Assembly: GCA_021776275.1 (NCBI GenBank)
Contig: JAJFGH010000181.1
Location: 1 to 35,239 of the forward strand
DNA: 35,239 nt
Source: Alphaproteobacteria bacterium
GTDB taxonomy: Bacteria; Pseudomonadota; Alphaproteobacteria; GCA-2746255
Direction of reading: 5' to 3'
The notes under the pieces are model-generated. The model saw only the letters and a program-made list of their open reading frames with translations, ran no database searches and had not been told where the DNA came from. Positions within the stretch are counted from its first letter, which is position 1. Every line of letters starts with the position of its first letter. The position numbers were made by a program, and so were the translations under genes. Of this stretch, positions 7,922 through 16,869 are shown in pieces.

Positions 7922-9940
7922 TTAGGCGAGCCGCCGGCGAACGGCGTCGACGACCGCCTCCGGGGTAATGTTGAAATGCTGGTAAAGCGTTTTGCCGGGT
8001 GCGGACGCGCCAAAACCGGTCATGCCGATAAAGATGCCGTCCAAACCGAGATAGCGCTCCCAACCCATGGAAATGGCTGCTTCGATGCCGACGCGAAGGG
8101 TGTTCGATCCTAAGACTTCCTCGCGGTAGGCGGCGTTTTGCGCGTCGAAAAGTTCCCAGCAGGGCATGGATACAACGCGGGCCGGCAGGCCTTCCTTCGC
8201 CAGCGCTTCGCGGGCCGCAAGGGCGATGGCAATCTCGGACCCGGTTGCGATCAGCGTCACCTTCGCGTCCCCTTCCGAGGGCGCCAGCACGTAGCCGCCC
8301 TTTGCCGAAAGATTTTCCGGCGCGTCTTTCGTGCGCACCAGCGCCAGCCCCTGGCGGGTGAGGGCAAGAACGGATGGGCGGTCCCGCATGGCAATGGCCT
8401 GTTCCCAGCACTCCGCCGTTTCGACCGCGTCCGCCGGGCGAAAAACGCAAAGATTTGGAATGGCGCGGAGCGCGGCCAGATGTTCAACCGGTTGATGGGT
8501 CGGGCCGTCCTCGCCGACGCCGATCGAATCATGGGTCATCACATAGATGACGCCCTGTCCCATCAGCGCGGAAAGCCGTATCGCCGGCCGGCAGTAATCC
8601 GTGAAGACCAGAAAGGTGCCGCCATAGGGAAGGGCGCCGCCATGCAGGCAAAGGCCGTTCATGGCGGCGGCCATCGCGTGCTCGCGCACGCCGTAATAAA
8701 GATAATTGCCGCCGTAATCGTCATGGGTGATCGGCCGTTGGCCGGGCGTCTTCGTGTTGTTCGAGCCCGTCAAATCGGCGGAGCCGCCGACCAGTTCGGG
8801 CAAGGCCGGTACCAGCACCTCCAGCGCTTTTTCGGAGGCCTTGCGCGTGGCAAGGGTGGGCGCTTCGGCGATGAAGGTCTTTTTCAGACGCGCAAGCGCA
8901 TCCTGCCAGCCCTGGGGCAGGCGCTTTTCGAGAACGCGCGTGAATTCTTCCCGGGCGGGCGCGGCCAAATGGTCGCGCCGCGCTTCCCAGGCTTTGCGCG
9001 TTTCCGCGCCTCGCGCCCCGATTTCCCGCCAGGCGGATTGTATGCGTTCCGGAACGACGAAGGGGTCGGCGTCCCAGCCAAGCGCCTTTCGTGTCCCGGC
9101 AATTTCGTCGGCACCGAGGGCGGCGCCATGGGTTGCGGACGTGCCTGCCTTTGTCGGTGCGCCATAGCCGATGGTAGTGCGGCAGGCGATGAGCGAAGGC
9201 GTCTCCGATGTTTGTGCTTCGGTGATTGCCTGAAAAATGGCGTCCGGATCGTGGCCGTCGACGCGGGTGGTTGCCCAGCCGGCCGCCGCGAAACGCTGCA
9301 AGGGGTCGTCGGAAACCGTCAGGGACGTTGGCCCATCGATGGAGATGCCGTTGTCGTCGAAAAGCACGACAAGCTTGCGAAGCCGCAAATGGCCGGCAAG
9401 GGAGATCGCTTCATGGCTGATGCCTTCCATCAGGCAGCCGTCGCCGGCGAGAACGTAAGTGCGATGGTCGACGACGTCGTCGCCGAAGCGTGCCGCCAGA
9501 TGCCGCTCGGCAATCGCCATGCCGACGGCGTTCGCCAGGCCTTGACCCAGGGGCCCGGTCGTCGTCTCGATGCCCTTCGTATGGCCATATTCCGGGTGGC
9601 CGGGGGTGCGGCTGCCGAGCTGGCGGAAACGCTCCAGCTCTTCGATCGGCATGTCGGCATAGCCGGTCAGATGCAAAAGCGCGTAGAGCAGCATCGAGCC
9701 ATGCCCGGCCGAAAGCACGAGGCGATCGCGGTCGGGCCAATCCGGCGCGGCAGCATCGAATTTCAGAAAATGGCGCACCAGCACGGTTGCCACATCCGCC
9801 ATGCCCATGGGCATGCCGGGGTGGCCGGATTGCGCGTTTTCCACGGCGTCCATCGCCAGGGCGCGGATCGTGTTGGCCAAATCCCGGTGGGACGGTGCCG
9901 TTTGGGGCGCTTGGCTGGGGTCAGGGGTGGTTGGGTTCAC
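7922..9940 (-). CDS. tkt: Transketolase
   Basis: A thiamine-diphosphate enzyme of the pentose phosphate pathway that moves two-carbon units between sugar phosphates. Landmarks are [48 protein letters not shown], the ThDP motif [23 protein letters not shown], the pyrimidine-domain [19 protein letters not shown], and a C-terminal domain ending [11 protein letters not shown]. No ATG stands near the expected N-terminus. GTG 9940 gives 672 residues, close to the normal length; TTG 10000 would add 20 residues without homology-like character. Neither has a clear ribosome site. tkt is first of the tkt-pgk pair and lies divergent from the glycan cluster across about 250 bases. Confidence 0.95.
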   Translation of the reverse strand: MNPTTPDPSQAPQTAPSHRDLANTIRALAMDAVENAQSGHPGMPMGMADVATVLVRHFLKFDAAAPDWPDRDRLVLSAGHGSMLLYALLHLTGYADMPIEELERFRQLGSRTPGHPEYGHTKGIETTTGPLGQGLANAVGMAIAERHLAARFGDDVVDHRTYVLAGDGCLMEGISHEAISLAGHLRLRKLVVLFDDNGISIDGPTSLTVSDDPLQRFAAAGWATTRVDGHDPDAIFQAITEAQTSETPSLIACRTTIGYGAPTKAGTSATHGAALGADEIAGTRKALGWDADPFVVPERIQSAWREIGARGAETRKAWEARRDHLAAPAREEFTRVLEKRLPQGWQDALARLKKTFIAEAPTLATRKASEKALEVLVPALPELVGGSADLTGSNNTKTPGQRPITHDDYGGNYLYYGVREHAMAAAMNGLCLHGGALPYGGTFLVFTDYCRPAIRLSALMGQGVIYVMTHDSIGVGEDGPTHQPVEHLAALRAIPNLCVFRPADAVETAECWEQAIAMRDRPSVLALTRQGLALVRTKDAPENLSAKGGYVLAPSEGDAKVTLIATGSEIAIALAAREALAKEGLPARVVSMPCWELFDAQNAAYREEVLGSNTLRVGIEAAISMGWERYLGLDGIFIGMTGFGASAPGKTLYQHFNITPEAVVDAVRRRLA

Positions 9941-10188
9941 GGCAATCGCGGCACTTTGTTTTTGGGTCGGGTTTCGGCCAGGGTCCGGACGGACGGGCAA
10001 GCCAAAGACGATGAAACGTCTATAGCAGATCGCGCCGCCAGGTGGGAGGGACCTTTTTTTGCGAGGCGCGCTTTTCCGAAAAAAGGTTGTGCGAGGGAGG
10101 CAGGCTTCGGGTTTGATCCCGCCGGAACCATGGGCTATGCCAAAGGGCCGGTCCGGGCGGCGGGCACGGCCTGGTTAAAGGGGACCCC

Positions 10189-11196
10189 ATGGCGGCGACT
10201 GGGAAACGGCAGGATATGGAGGGTGCGCTCGTTACCGAAGCGGTCCCACGGCGCTGGTGGCCTTTTTTTCTTAAACTGGCCGTCTCCACCCTCTTGATTG
10301 GTTTTCTCGTCGTGACCCACGATTTGAGCGAGGCGCTTTCGCGCCTTCGGGCCGTCGATCGGTTCTGGTTCCTCGCGAATTTGTTGCTGCTTGGCGGCGG
10401 CATTTTCTTGGCGGCGCTGCGCTGGCGGATGGTCCTGGACGGTATCGGGGTCGCGCTTTCTTTTGCCGGCGTCTTGCGCATTGTCTTTGTCGGCCTCTTC
10501 TTCAATCAGGTGTTGCCTTCTTCGATTGGCGGCGACGCCGTGCGGGCGTGGCAAATCCATCGCCTGGTCGCCTCGGCGGGCGTCGCGCTGCAAAGCGTGC
10601 TTCTCGATCGCCTTGCCGGTCTCGGCGGCCTGGTTCTGCTGGTGATGGCAGGGCTTCCCCTGCTCTTTCGGATGACGGCGGATGGCGCCGCCCAATTTGC
10701 CATGATGGGGCTGGCCTTTGCCGCGATCCTGGGCCTGGCCATGATCTTGACAGCCGACCGGCTGCCGCTGGCCTTCCTGGGGGGGCGTCTCCATCGGGGG
10801 CTGATGGGGATTGCAAGGGAGGGGCGCGCGTTGTTGCTTGCTTCCAGGCGGGGGCCTTCCGTCCTTGGCCTTTCCTGTGGGATACATGTTTTTTCCGCCC
10901 TTTCCGTTTTCTGCCTTGCGCAAGGGTTGGGGATCGCGTTGGGTTTGTTTGAAAGTCTGGTGCTGGTTCCACCGGTTATTCTGTTGATGGTTTTGCCGAT
11001 TTCGCTTGCCGGGTGGGGCGTGCGGGAAGGCGCCATGATCGCGGCGCTTGGCTTTGTCGGGGTGGCGCCCGCCGATGCCCTTATTTTGTCGATTGCGTTT
11101 GGGCTTAGCGTGTTGCTCACCAATTTGCCGGGCGGCGCCCTTTGGTTTCTTACGCGCAACGCCGCGCCGATGCGGCAGGAGGCCGTGGAAAAATGA
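10189..11196 (+). CDS. Flippase-like integral membrane protein (LPG synthase TM / UPF0104 family)
   Basis: A 335-residue polytopic membrane protein of the family named after the membrane half of lysylphosphatidylglycerol synthase. Several hydrophobic helices are visible: LAVSTLLIGFLVV (about 28-40), FWFLANLLLLGGGIFLAAL, VLRIVFVGLFFNQVLPSSIGG, LGGLVLLVMAGLPLLF, and a C-terminal pair. The signature FFNQVLPSSIGGDAVRAW is the conserved family loop. Such proteins sit in many cell-envelope glycan and lipid clusters, where a lipid-transport role is suspected. The ribosome site AAAGGGGAC lies just before ATG 10189. Its stop overlaps the start of the next gene (ATGA), pointing to translational coupling with the methyltransferase-glycosyltransferase. 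Confidence 0.85.
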   Translation: MAATGKRQDMEGALVTEAVPRRWWPFFLKLAVSTLLIGFLVVTHDLSEALSRLRAVDRFWFLANLLLLGGGIFLAALRWRMVLDGIGVALSFAGVLRIVFVGLFFNQVLPSSIGGDAVRAWQIHRLVASAGVALQSVLLDRLAGLGGLVLLVMAGLPLLFRMTADGAAQFAMMGLAFAAILGLAMILTADRLPLAFLGGRLHRGLMGIAREGRALLLASRRGPSVLGLSCGIHVFSALSVFCLAQGLGIALGLFESLVLVPPVILLMVLPISLAGWGVREGAMIAALGFVGVAPADALILSIAFGLSVLLTNLPGGALWFLTRNAAPMRQEAVEK

Positions 11197-12623
11197 CGCA
11201 GACAATGCGCAAGCGCGAAATCTCCGAATTTTTCGACGGCCTTGCGGGCGAGCGGGAGAAGTGGCTTGCCCGCAACCGGTTTTTTCACGAGGACGACCAC
11301 AATTATCTGCGCTTTCTGGTTCCGGAAGGCTTGCGCGTTCTCGAGCTTGGCTGCGGCACAGGCGAGGGGCTTCGGGCGCTGCGCCCCTCTCACGGGGTCG
11401 GCGTCGATCTCAGCGGCCCGACGATCGATTTGGCGCGCACCAAGCATCCGGATCTCGAATTTGTTGCCGGCGATATTGAAGACCCCGCCACCCTTGAGAA
11501 GCTGGGTGGGCCATTCGATGCCATCGTTCTTTCGGATACCATCGGCTACCTTGAGGATTGCCAGGCCTTGCTGGCGTCTCTGCACCCGCTTTGCACGTCG
11601 CAAACGCGCCTCGTCCTTGCCTATTATTCGCCCCTTTGGGAGCCGGTTTTGTGGCTTGCCGAGCGGTTCGGCGCCAAGATGCCGCAACCGCCGCTGAATT
11701 GGATTACGTCGGACGATTTCACCGGCCTTCTGGATTTGGCCGATTTCGAAGTCATCAAGCGGGAATGGCGGCAAATTCTTCCGAAACGTTTTTTCGGGCT
11801 GGGCAGGCTGGTAAACCGGTTCTTGGGCACCCTCCCCATTCTTCGCCGGCTTTCGCTTCGCCATTACGTGGTTGCCAGGTCGCGCCGGCACGTGGCGCAC
11901 CGGCCTTTTTCCACAAGCGTCATCGTTCCCTGCCGGAACGAGCGCGGAAATATCGAGGACGCGGTTCGCCGCACGCCGCGCTTTTGCGAAGAATTGGAAA
12001 TCCTGTTCGTTGAGGGGAACAGCTCCGATGGCACCTTTGAAGAATGCGAACGCGTGCGGGCCGCTTATCCGAGCCTGAACATTCGTGCCTTTCGCCAGGA
12101 TGGAAAAGGCAAGGGCGATGCCGTCCGCAAGGGCTTTCAGGAGGCGCAAGGGGATGTGCTGATGATCTTGGACGCCGACCTCACGACGCCGCCGGAATCC
12201 CTGCCGAAATTTTACGATGCGATCGCCAGCGGCAAGGGGGAATTCATCAACGGCACGCGGATGGTCTATCCGCTGGAGAAGGATTCGATGCGCTTTTTGA
12301 ACTATTGGGCGAACCGGGTCTTTGCATGGATTTTTTCCTGGCTTTTGAATCAGCGATTCACCGACACGCTTTGCGGAACGAAAGTGCTTTGCCGGGAGGC
12401 CTATGAGCGCATTGCCGACAACCGGGCCTATTTCGGCGATTTCGATCCGTTCGGCGATTTCGATCTAATTTTCGGCGCGGCAAAATTGAACATGAAAATC
12501 GTCGAGGTGCCGGTCCGTTACGCCAGCCGAAACTATGGCACGACGCAGATCTCGCGTTTCCGCCATGGCTGGCTATTGCTGCAGATGGTGGTTTTCGCCT
12601 ATCGCAAACTTAAGGCGTTTTAG
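11193..12623 (+). CDS. Fused class I methyltransferase and family 2 glycosyltransferase
   Basis: One 476-residue chain carries two enzymes. Residues about 45-230 are a class I SAM methyltransferase: motif I VLELGCGTGEG (49-59), GVDLSGPTIDLAR, GDIEDP and the DAIVLSDTIGYLED region. Residues about 240-470 are a GT-A, GT2-type glycosyltransferase resembling polyprenyl-phosphate sugar transferases: SVIVPCRNERGNIEDAV (242-258), EGNSSDGT, GKGDAVRKGF and the metal-binding DADLTTPP (327-334), then DTLCGTKVLCR and GDFDLIFGAAKL. No long membrane tail follows. ATG 11193 overlaps the previous stop; the longer open frame upstream is not needed. The pair could methylate and transfer the same sugar, but the substrate is not readable from sequence. 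Confidence 0.9.
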   Translation: MTQTMRKREISEFFDGLAGEREKWLARNRFFHEDDHNYLRFLVPEGLRVLELGCGTGEGLRALRPSHGVGVDLSGPTIDLARTKHPDLEFVAGDIEDPATLEKLGGPFDAIVLSDTIGYLEDCQALLASLHPLCTSQTRLVLAYYSPLWEPVLWLAERFGAKMPQPPLNWITSDDFTGLLDLADFEVIKREWRQILPKRFFGLGRLVNRFLGTLPILRRLSLRHYVVARSRRHVAHRPFSTSVIVPCRNERGNIEDAVRRTPRFCEELEILFVEGNSSDGTFEECERVRAAYPSLNIRAFRQDGKGKGDAVRKGFQEAQGDVLMILDADLTTPPESLPKFYDAIASGKGEFINGTRMVYPLEKDSMRFLNYWANRVFAWIFSWLLNQRFTDTLCGTKVLCREAYERIADNRAYFGDFDPFGDFDLIFGAAKLNMKIVEVPVRYASRNYGTTQISRFRHGWLLLQMVVFAYRKLKAF

Positions 12624-12628
12624 CTTCG

Positions 12629-13351
12629 ATGGATCCGCGTCTGGCCGAACATCGCCGGCAGTGGGAAGGAAAGCCGGTCCTTCGAGCGATCTACACGGAT
12701 CTTTATCGGCGGATGGCGGCGCGGCTTGCGCCGGGACGAAGCCTGGAAGTCGGCGGTGGCTCTGGAAATCTGAAGGCCTTTGCACCGGAGGTCGTCGCGA
12801 CGGATTTTTTGGAGGCGCCCTGGCTGGATGCGGTTGCCGATGCCCAGGTGCTGCCCTTTTCGGACGCAAGCTTCGAGAACATCGTGCTCTTCGACGTGCT
12901 GCACCACCTTGCGCGCCCGCGTGCGTTTTTCGAAGAAGCGGCCCGCGTCCTAGGAAAGGGCGGACGGCTGGTGATGGTAGAGCCTGCCATTACGCCCCTA
13001 AGCGGGCTTTTTTACCGTTTCTTGCACCCGGAGCCGGTTGCCCTTTGCGTCGATCCCCTGGCCGATCAGGAGACGGGCCAGGCGCGCGATGCCTTCGAGG
13101 CAAACCAAGCCATTCCCACCCTTCTTTTTGGCAGGCAGCAGGGGGCCTTTCAGCAGGCCTTCCCGCAATTTCGGATTTCGGAAACGGCCTTTCTCAGTCT
13201 TTTCGCCTACCCTCTTTCCGGTGGGTTTCGCCCCTGGAGCCTGATTCCCGCAGGCGCCGTGCAGGCCGTGCTGCGCATCGAGGACGGTTTGCTTCCCCTG
13301 CTTGGGCCCTTGATGGGGTTTCGGCTGCTCATCGTGCTGGAGCGGCTTTGA
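12629..13351 (+). CDS. Class I SAM-dependent methyltransferase
   Basis: A 240-residue soluble methyltransferase. Motif I is SLEVGGGSGNLK (about residues 38-49), with VVATDFLEAPWLD as the second strand, ADAQVLPFSDASFENIVLFDVLHHL as the Methyltransf_11 core (about 90-114), and LGKGGRLVMVEPAITPLSG after it. The C-terminal half, with its aromatic and hydrophobic stretch (LFAYPLSGGFRPWSLIPAG), probably forms the substrate lid. It starts 5 bases after the preceding stop and is tightly packed in the glycan operon. Its acceptor is unknown; a sugar or a lipid carrier is likely from context. Confidence 0.87.
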   Translation: MDPRLAEHRRQWEGKPVLRAIYTDLYRRMAARLAPGRSLEVGGGSGNLKAFAPEVVATDFLEAPWLDAVADAQVLPFSDASFENIVLFDVLHHLARPRAFFEEAARVLGKGGRLVMVEPAITPLSGLFYRFLHPEPVALCVDPLADQETGQARDAFEANQAIPTLLFGRQQGAFQQAFPQFRISETAFLSLFAYPLSGGFRPWSLIPAGAVQAVLRIEDGLLPLLGPLMGFRLLIVLERL

Positions 13352-13437
13352 TGGAAGGGGCGTTTGACTGGATCGAGAAGAAGGGGAGGCTTATAGAAAT
13401 GCTCACCGCGCCCAGTAGGGGCGGAACGCTCCGATGA
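13351..13437 (+). CDS. Possible 28-codon coupling ORF
   Basis: A 28-codon ORF starts in the TGATG formed with the stop of the upstream methyltransferase and ends in a TGA overlapping the start codon of the MurJ-like gene (ATGATCG). Its product begins MEGAFDWIEKKGRLIEML and has no recognisable domain. The exact overlap at both ends would let ribosomes pass from one gene to the next, because the MurJ-like gene has only a weak ribosome site (GGGGCGGAA, about 10 bases upstream). It may be a coupling device rather than a functional peptide. Chance is not excluded for so short an ORF. Confidence 0.3.
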   Translation: MEGAFDWIEKKGRLIEMLTAPSRGGTLR

Positions 13438-14681
13438 TCGCCCGCGGTATCGCTTTCGCCACGCTCGGCGGGCTGGTTGCCCGCGGGGTGACCGTGCTCA
13501 TTCCGGTGATGGTGGCGCAGGTCTATGCGCTTGGCGTCGAGACGGACGCATTTTTTCTCGCGGCGGCGGGCATTCTTTTTTGGGGAACGACGATGGGGCT
13601 TCTTTTGGAAGCGTCGATCGTCTCAAGGTTGATCAAGCGCGATGCGGCGGAACGCTGGGCGCTGATTTTTCGTGCCGGGTTCCTGCTTTCCGGTTTCACC
13701 CTGCTGCTTGGCGGTGCATTGGTGGCGGGCCTTTGGGCGTTTCCATGGGCGGAGGAAAGTGCCGCCCTTGTTGCCCGGACGCGGCTGCTTTTCGTCGCGC
13801 TTTCGCCCCTTCTGATCCTCAATATCTGGATCAGCCTGGTTTCCGGCTGGTTGAACGCCGAGCGGCGCTTTGCCACCGTCGCCGCCTCGCCCGCGCTTCT
13901 GGGGCTTTTTGTCTTGGGCGCGATGTGGTTTCTGCATGAAAGCTATGGGGTTTACGCGCTTGTCATCGGTTATCTGTTGGGCGAGCTTGCGCGGCTTGGT
14001 TTTCTTGGCACCAGCCTGCTTCGCCATTCTCCCTTTGCCGGCTTTTCCCGGAAGGGGGAGCCGGTGGCGCCCTATTTCCGAAACATCGGGCTGCAATGGG
14101 CCGGCCTTTCGCTGTTGAACGGCAATCCCCTCGTCGACCGGTTGATGGCGGGCGGGCTTGCGGAAGGTTCCGTGAGCACGCTCGAGCTGATCGAGCGCGT
14201 CTATCTCGTGCCCGTCGGGGTGCTTGGCTGGGCGGTGCTTTCCGTGATGACGACGGCCTGGGCCCATGCCCAGGACGAAACGGCGCGCCAATGGCAAAGC
14301 ATCCGCCGCGCGGTCGGCGCTACGCTTTTCGGCGGCGCGGCGATTGCGTTTTTTCTGGGGCTTTTTCATCAGCCCTTGCTGGCATTTCTTTATGGGCCGC
14401 CCGGGGCGGCGGTGTGGTCGGAGGCGGGCGGGCGCGCCTTTCTTTTCCTTGTCTGGGGGCTGCCGTTTCAGCTTGCAACCCTGACGCTTTGGCGCGCGGC
14501 AATGCTGGGTCAGGGGATGGGACGGCAGATCCTTCTGCTTGGTATTTTTGCTTTCTCGCTGAATGCGCTTGGGGATTTTATTCTGCGAGATCTCTGGGGG
14601 CTTTCCGGAATTACCGCCGTGACAGGGTTTACATTCCTCTGTACGTTTCTATTCCTATTTCGTTTGATCCGGTCCCCATAA
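13434..14681 (+). CDS. MurJ/MviN-like lipid-linked glycan flippase
   Basis: A polytopic membrane protein of 415 residues in the MOP exporter superfamily, closest in look to MurJ. The N-terminus IARGIAFATLGGLVARGVTVL, followed by VYALGVETDAFFLAAAGILFW, has the family pattern in which the first helix leads into an A/G-rich motif before a conserved T-D-A-F. About 12 hydrophobic segments can be counted, against 14 in housekeeping MurJ (about 510 residues). With the methyltransferases and glycosyltransferases around it, it most likely flips a lipid-linked intermediate of the same glycan, playing the role of a Wzx. It is probably not the essential peptidoglycan flippase, given its length and location. 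Confidence 0.82.
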   Translation: MIARGIAFATLGGLVARGVTVLIPVMVAQVYALGVETDAFFLAAAGILFWGTTMGLLLEASIVSRLIKRDAAERWALIFRAGFLLSGFTLLLGGALVAGLWAFPWAEESAALVARTRLLFVALSPLLILNIWISLVSGWLNAERRFATVAASPALLGLFVLGAMWFLHESYGVYALVIGYLLGELARLGFLGTSLLRHSPFAGFSRKGEPVAPYFRNIGLQWAGLSLLNGNPLVDRLMAGGLAEGSVSTLELIERVYLVPVGVLGWAVLSVMTTAWAHAQDETARQWQSIRRAVGATLFGGAAIAFFLGLFHQPLLAFLYGPPGAAVWSEAGGRAFLFLVWGLPFQLATLTLWRAAMLGQGMGRQILLLGIFAFSLNALGDFILRDLWGLSGITAVTGFTFLCTFLFLFRLIRSP

Positions 14682-14692
14682 GCCTCTTCGCC

Positions 14693-15568
14693 ATGGTGCA
14701 AGAACCACAACGCTGTTTTCTCGCCAAGCCCGGCCCGCCGATTGAAGAATGGCGCGCCGCCTCGCAATTGCTGTCGCTTCCGCCCGAGCGAAAAGTTTTT
14801 CGCTGTGGCGATGTCGCCTGGCTTCATCCCATGCCAACTTTCGAGGAGTGCAAGGCGCTCTATTCGGAGGCGTATTACAATTGCCGGGATGCAGCGTGCC
14901 CTTTTAGCTGCATCGAGGGCCGGCAGCTCGAATATTTTGGACGGCGGGTAAAACGCATTGCCGATCGTCTGGGGCGCAAGCCGGAAAGCCTTCTCGATAT
15001 CGGGGCGGCCAGCGGCTTTTTTGTCCGGGCGGCGCGCGATCAGGGCGTCGCTGCCGAAGGCGTCGAGCTTTCGGGCTGGGCCTGCGAAGAAGCAAGGCGG
15101 GCACATGGCATCGAACTTTTCGAAGGCGATCTTCTCCGCGACGAATTGCCGCTGCGGCCCCATTACGACGTCATCGTCATGAACCACGTGTTGGAACATT
15201 TGTTGGATCCGCTTGCCTATCTGGATCGCATTCACGATTTGCTGGCGCCGGATGGCCTGCTGGTGGTCGAAATCCCGCAGCAATTCATCAATCCGATCGA
15301 TTTGCTTTACCGGGCGGCGCGCTATCGCCGGCCCTATAACCTCGCTTCTCTGCACCATCCTTATTTTTACAGCGTCCCAAGCGTGCTGCGCCTGATGGAG
15401 ATGGGGGGCTTTCAGACCGAGCATGTAATGACCTGGCTTCCCGAGCAGGTGTTTCATTTGTACAACCCGATCATCACGCGCCCCTTGCAGGCGATGCTTT
15501 GGCTTTCGGATCGCCTTGCCAAGCGCGGCCATGTCATCGAAATTTTTGCGACGCCGGAAACGGCCTGA
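14693..15568 (+). CDS. Class I SAM-dependent methyltransferase (Methyltransf_23 type)
   Basis: A 291-residue methyltransferase. The first 90 residues are an N-terminal extension with four cysteines (FRCGD, FEECK, YNCRDAACPF), reminiscent of the zinc-ribbon heads of some sugar methyltransferases but without a clean CxxC pair. The core has SLLDIGAASGFFVRAARDQG (motif I), AEGVELSGWACEEAR, YDVIVMNHVLEHLLDP and LLAPDGLLVVEIPQQF, followed by an HHPYFYSVPSVLRLM segment typical of methyltransferases in polysaccharide loci. ATG 14693 is chosen over the long open frame reaching into the MurJ-like gene. It is the last plus-strand gene of this block and converges on the next GT4 gene with 7 bases between stops. 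Confidence 0.87.
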   Translation: MVQEPQRCFLAKPGPPIEEWRAASQLLSLPPERKVFRCGDVAWLHPMPTFEECKALYSEAYYNCRDAACPFSCIEGRQLEYFGRRVKRIADRLGRKPESLLDIGAASGFFVRAARDQGVAAEGVELSGWACEEARRAHGIELFEGDLLRDELPLRPHYDVIVMNHVLEHLLDPLAYLDRIHDLLAPDGLLVVEIPQQFINPIDLLYRAARYRRPYNLASLHHPYFYSVPSVLRLMEMGGFQTEHVMTWLPEQVFHLYNPIITRPLQAMLWLSDRLAKRGHVIEIFATPETA

Positions 15569-15575
15569 CGCAGCC

Positions 15576-16742
15576 TTACGAAGACCGATCGGCCCGGCCT
15601 TCGCGGCCTAGCAGTTCGCGGTAAAGCGCTATCGTTTGTTCAACCACCAGGCGTTCGGAAAAATTCTGTGCGACGAAGGCGCGGCCTTTCTTTCCCAAAC
15701 CCACGCGAAGATTTTCATCTTCGGAAAGGCGCAAGATCGCCTTCGCCAAGGCCCCGGCATTCCCGGGAGGGACAAGCAGGCCCGTTTCCTCTGGCCGCAC
15801 GACGTCCCTGCAGCCCGGAACGTCCGTGGCAATGATCGCGCGGCCACAGGCCGCCGCTTCAAGCAGCGATTTCGGCAGGCCTTCCCGGTAGGAGGGGAGG
15901 ACGGCGAAATGGGCTTCTTGCCATATGCGCCGCACATCGCTTTCAAATCCGCGCCACTCGACAAGGCCCTCGGCCGTCCATGCCTCCAATTGGCTTGCCG
16001 GGATGGACGTCGGATTTTCCTCGTCGGGCATGCCGAAAAGAAGGACGCGGAGGGATGCGCCCTGGTTGCGAAGGGCGCGCGCGGCGGCAATTAAATCCGG
16101 CACGCCCTTGTCGGCCAGCATGCGGGAAACCATGGCAAGGGCGACCGGCCGGCCGGTCGGTTCCGGGAGGGCCCGGAAATGTTCGGTATCGACGCCGGAG
16201 CCTGGAATCACCACCATGCGTTTCGGATCGACACCCGCTCTTTCTTCAAGCATCTTCCGGTCGTCCGCATTTTGCACGATTACTTTGCCGGTTACGCGAT
16301 TTAGCAGAAAGCCAAGTCCAAAACGCACCAGCGGGCGAAGCAGCCGCGCCCGCCAATTTGGAGAAGTAAACACAAAGCCAAGGCCTGCAAGCGCGTTCAC
16401 GGTGACCGGTACCCTCAGCACCCAAGCGGCGAAAGAGCCGTAAAGGACGGGTTTGATGGCCACATGATGGACGAGGTCGGGCCGTTCCTTCCGGTAGATG
16501 CGAAAGAGCGCGATGAAGGTGCCGACTTCACGAAAAGGATTGAGGCCGCGTCTTCGAAAAGGCAGCGGGATAAGATGAAAACCTTCGTCCTGAATCGCGG
16601 CGTCATGCTTCGTGACGTTGGTGGCGACGGCAACCTCCATGCCGGCATCCCGGGCGGCCCGCGCAATGGGAAGGCGGTGCGAGCAAAAATACCAATCCTC
16701 CGTTACCAAGAAGAGAATCTTTGCTTTTCGGGAAGGGGACAT
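15576..16742 (-). CDS. Family 4 glycosyltransferase
   Basis: A GT-B glycosyltransferase of 388 residues. The N-terminal acceptor domain (ILFLVTEDWYFCSHRLPIAR, then RRGLNPFREV and DLVHHVAIKPVLYGS) resembles enzymes such as CapM or WcaL that add sugars to lipid-linked glycans. The donor domain carries VSRMLADKGVPDLI, LLFGMPDEENPTS and the EX7E-type sequence SYREGLPKSLLEAAACGRAI, with VPGCRDVV and GLLVPPGN after it. GGCAAGGTAA lies 4 bases before ATG 16742. It is divergent from the next GT4 gene; the 127 bases between them are AT-rich for this genome and probably hold both promoters. An 18-bp perfect palindrome lies inside the gene (16142-16159). Confidence 0.92.
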   Translation of the reverse strand: MSPSRKAKILFLVTEDWYFCSHRLPIARAARDAGMEVAVATNVTKHDAAIQDEGFHLIPLPFRRRGLNPFREVGTFIALFRIYRKERPDLVHHVAIKPVLYGSFAAWVLRVPVTVNALAGLGFVFTSPNWRARLLRPLVRFGLGFLLNRVTGKVIVQNADDRKMLEERAGVDPKRMVVIPGSGVDTEHFRALPEPTGRPVALAMVSRMLADKGVPDLIAAARALRNQGASLRVLLFGMPDEENPTSIPASQLEAWTAEGLVEWRGFESDVRRIWQEAHFAVLPSYREGLPKSLLEAAACGRAIIATDVPGCRDVVRPEETGLLVPPGNAGALAKAILRLSEDENLRVGLGKKGRAFVAQNFSERLVVEQTIALYRELLGREGRADRSS

Positions 16743-16811
16743 ATGTTACCTTGCCATGTCCTTAAAACGGACAGATCGGGGTCTTCTTTTTTTATCAACG
16801 GCCATTCCGCC

Positions 16812-16828
16812 ACTTTTTGCAAAAAAGT
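16812..16828. repeat. AT-rich inverted repeat in the intergenic region between two GT4 genes
   Basis: ACTTTTTGCAAAAAAGT is almost self-complementary (arms ACTTTTT and AAAAAGT) and stands in a low-GC pocket between divergent glycosyltransferase genes. Possible readings are a regulator-binding site or simply promoter DNA. No good -35/-10 pair was assigned. Confidence 0.35.
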
Positions 16829-16869
16829 TGCAAAGGTGTGGAGTGGAAGCCGGCAACGCGTAAGAAAGA

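Noticed and set aside
8138-10297. 719-codon open frame on the plus strand through tkt
   Set aside because: It is a GC-rich shadow of the transketolase gene with low-complexity Arg/Gly content and no recognisable domain.
14096-14692. N-terminal extension of the third methyltransferase into the MurJ-like gene
   Set aside because: The stretch is an out-of-frame reading of the membrane protein; ATG 14693 starts a normal methyltransferase.
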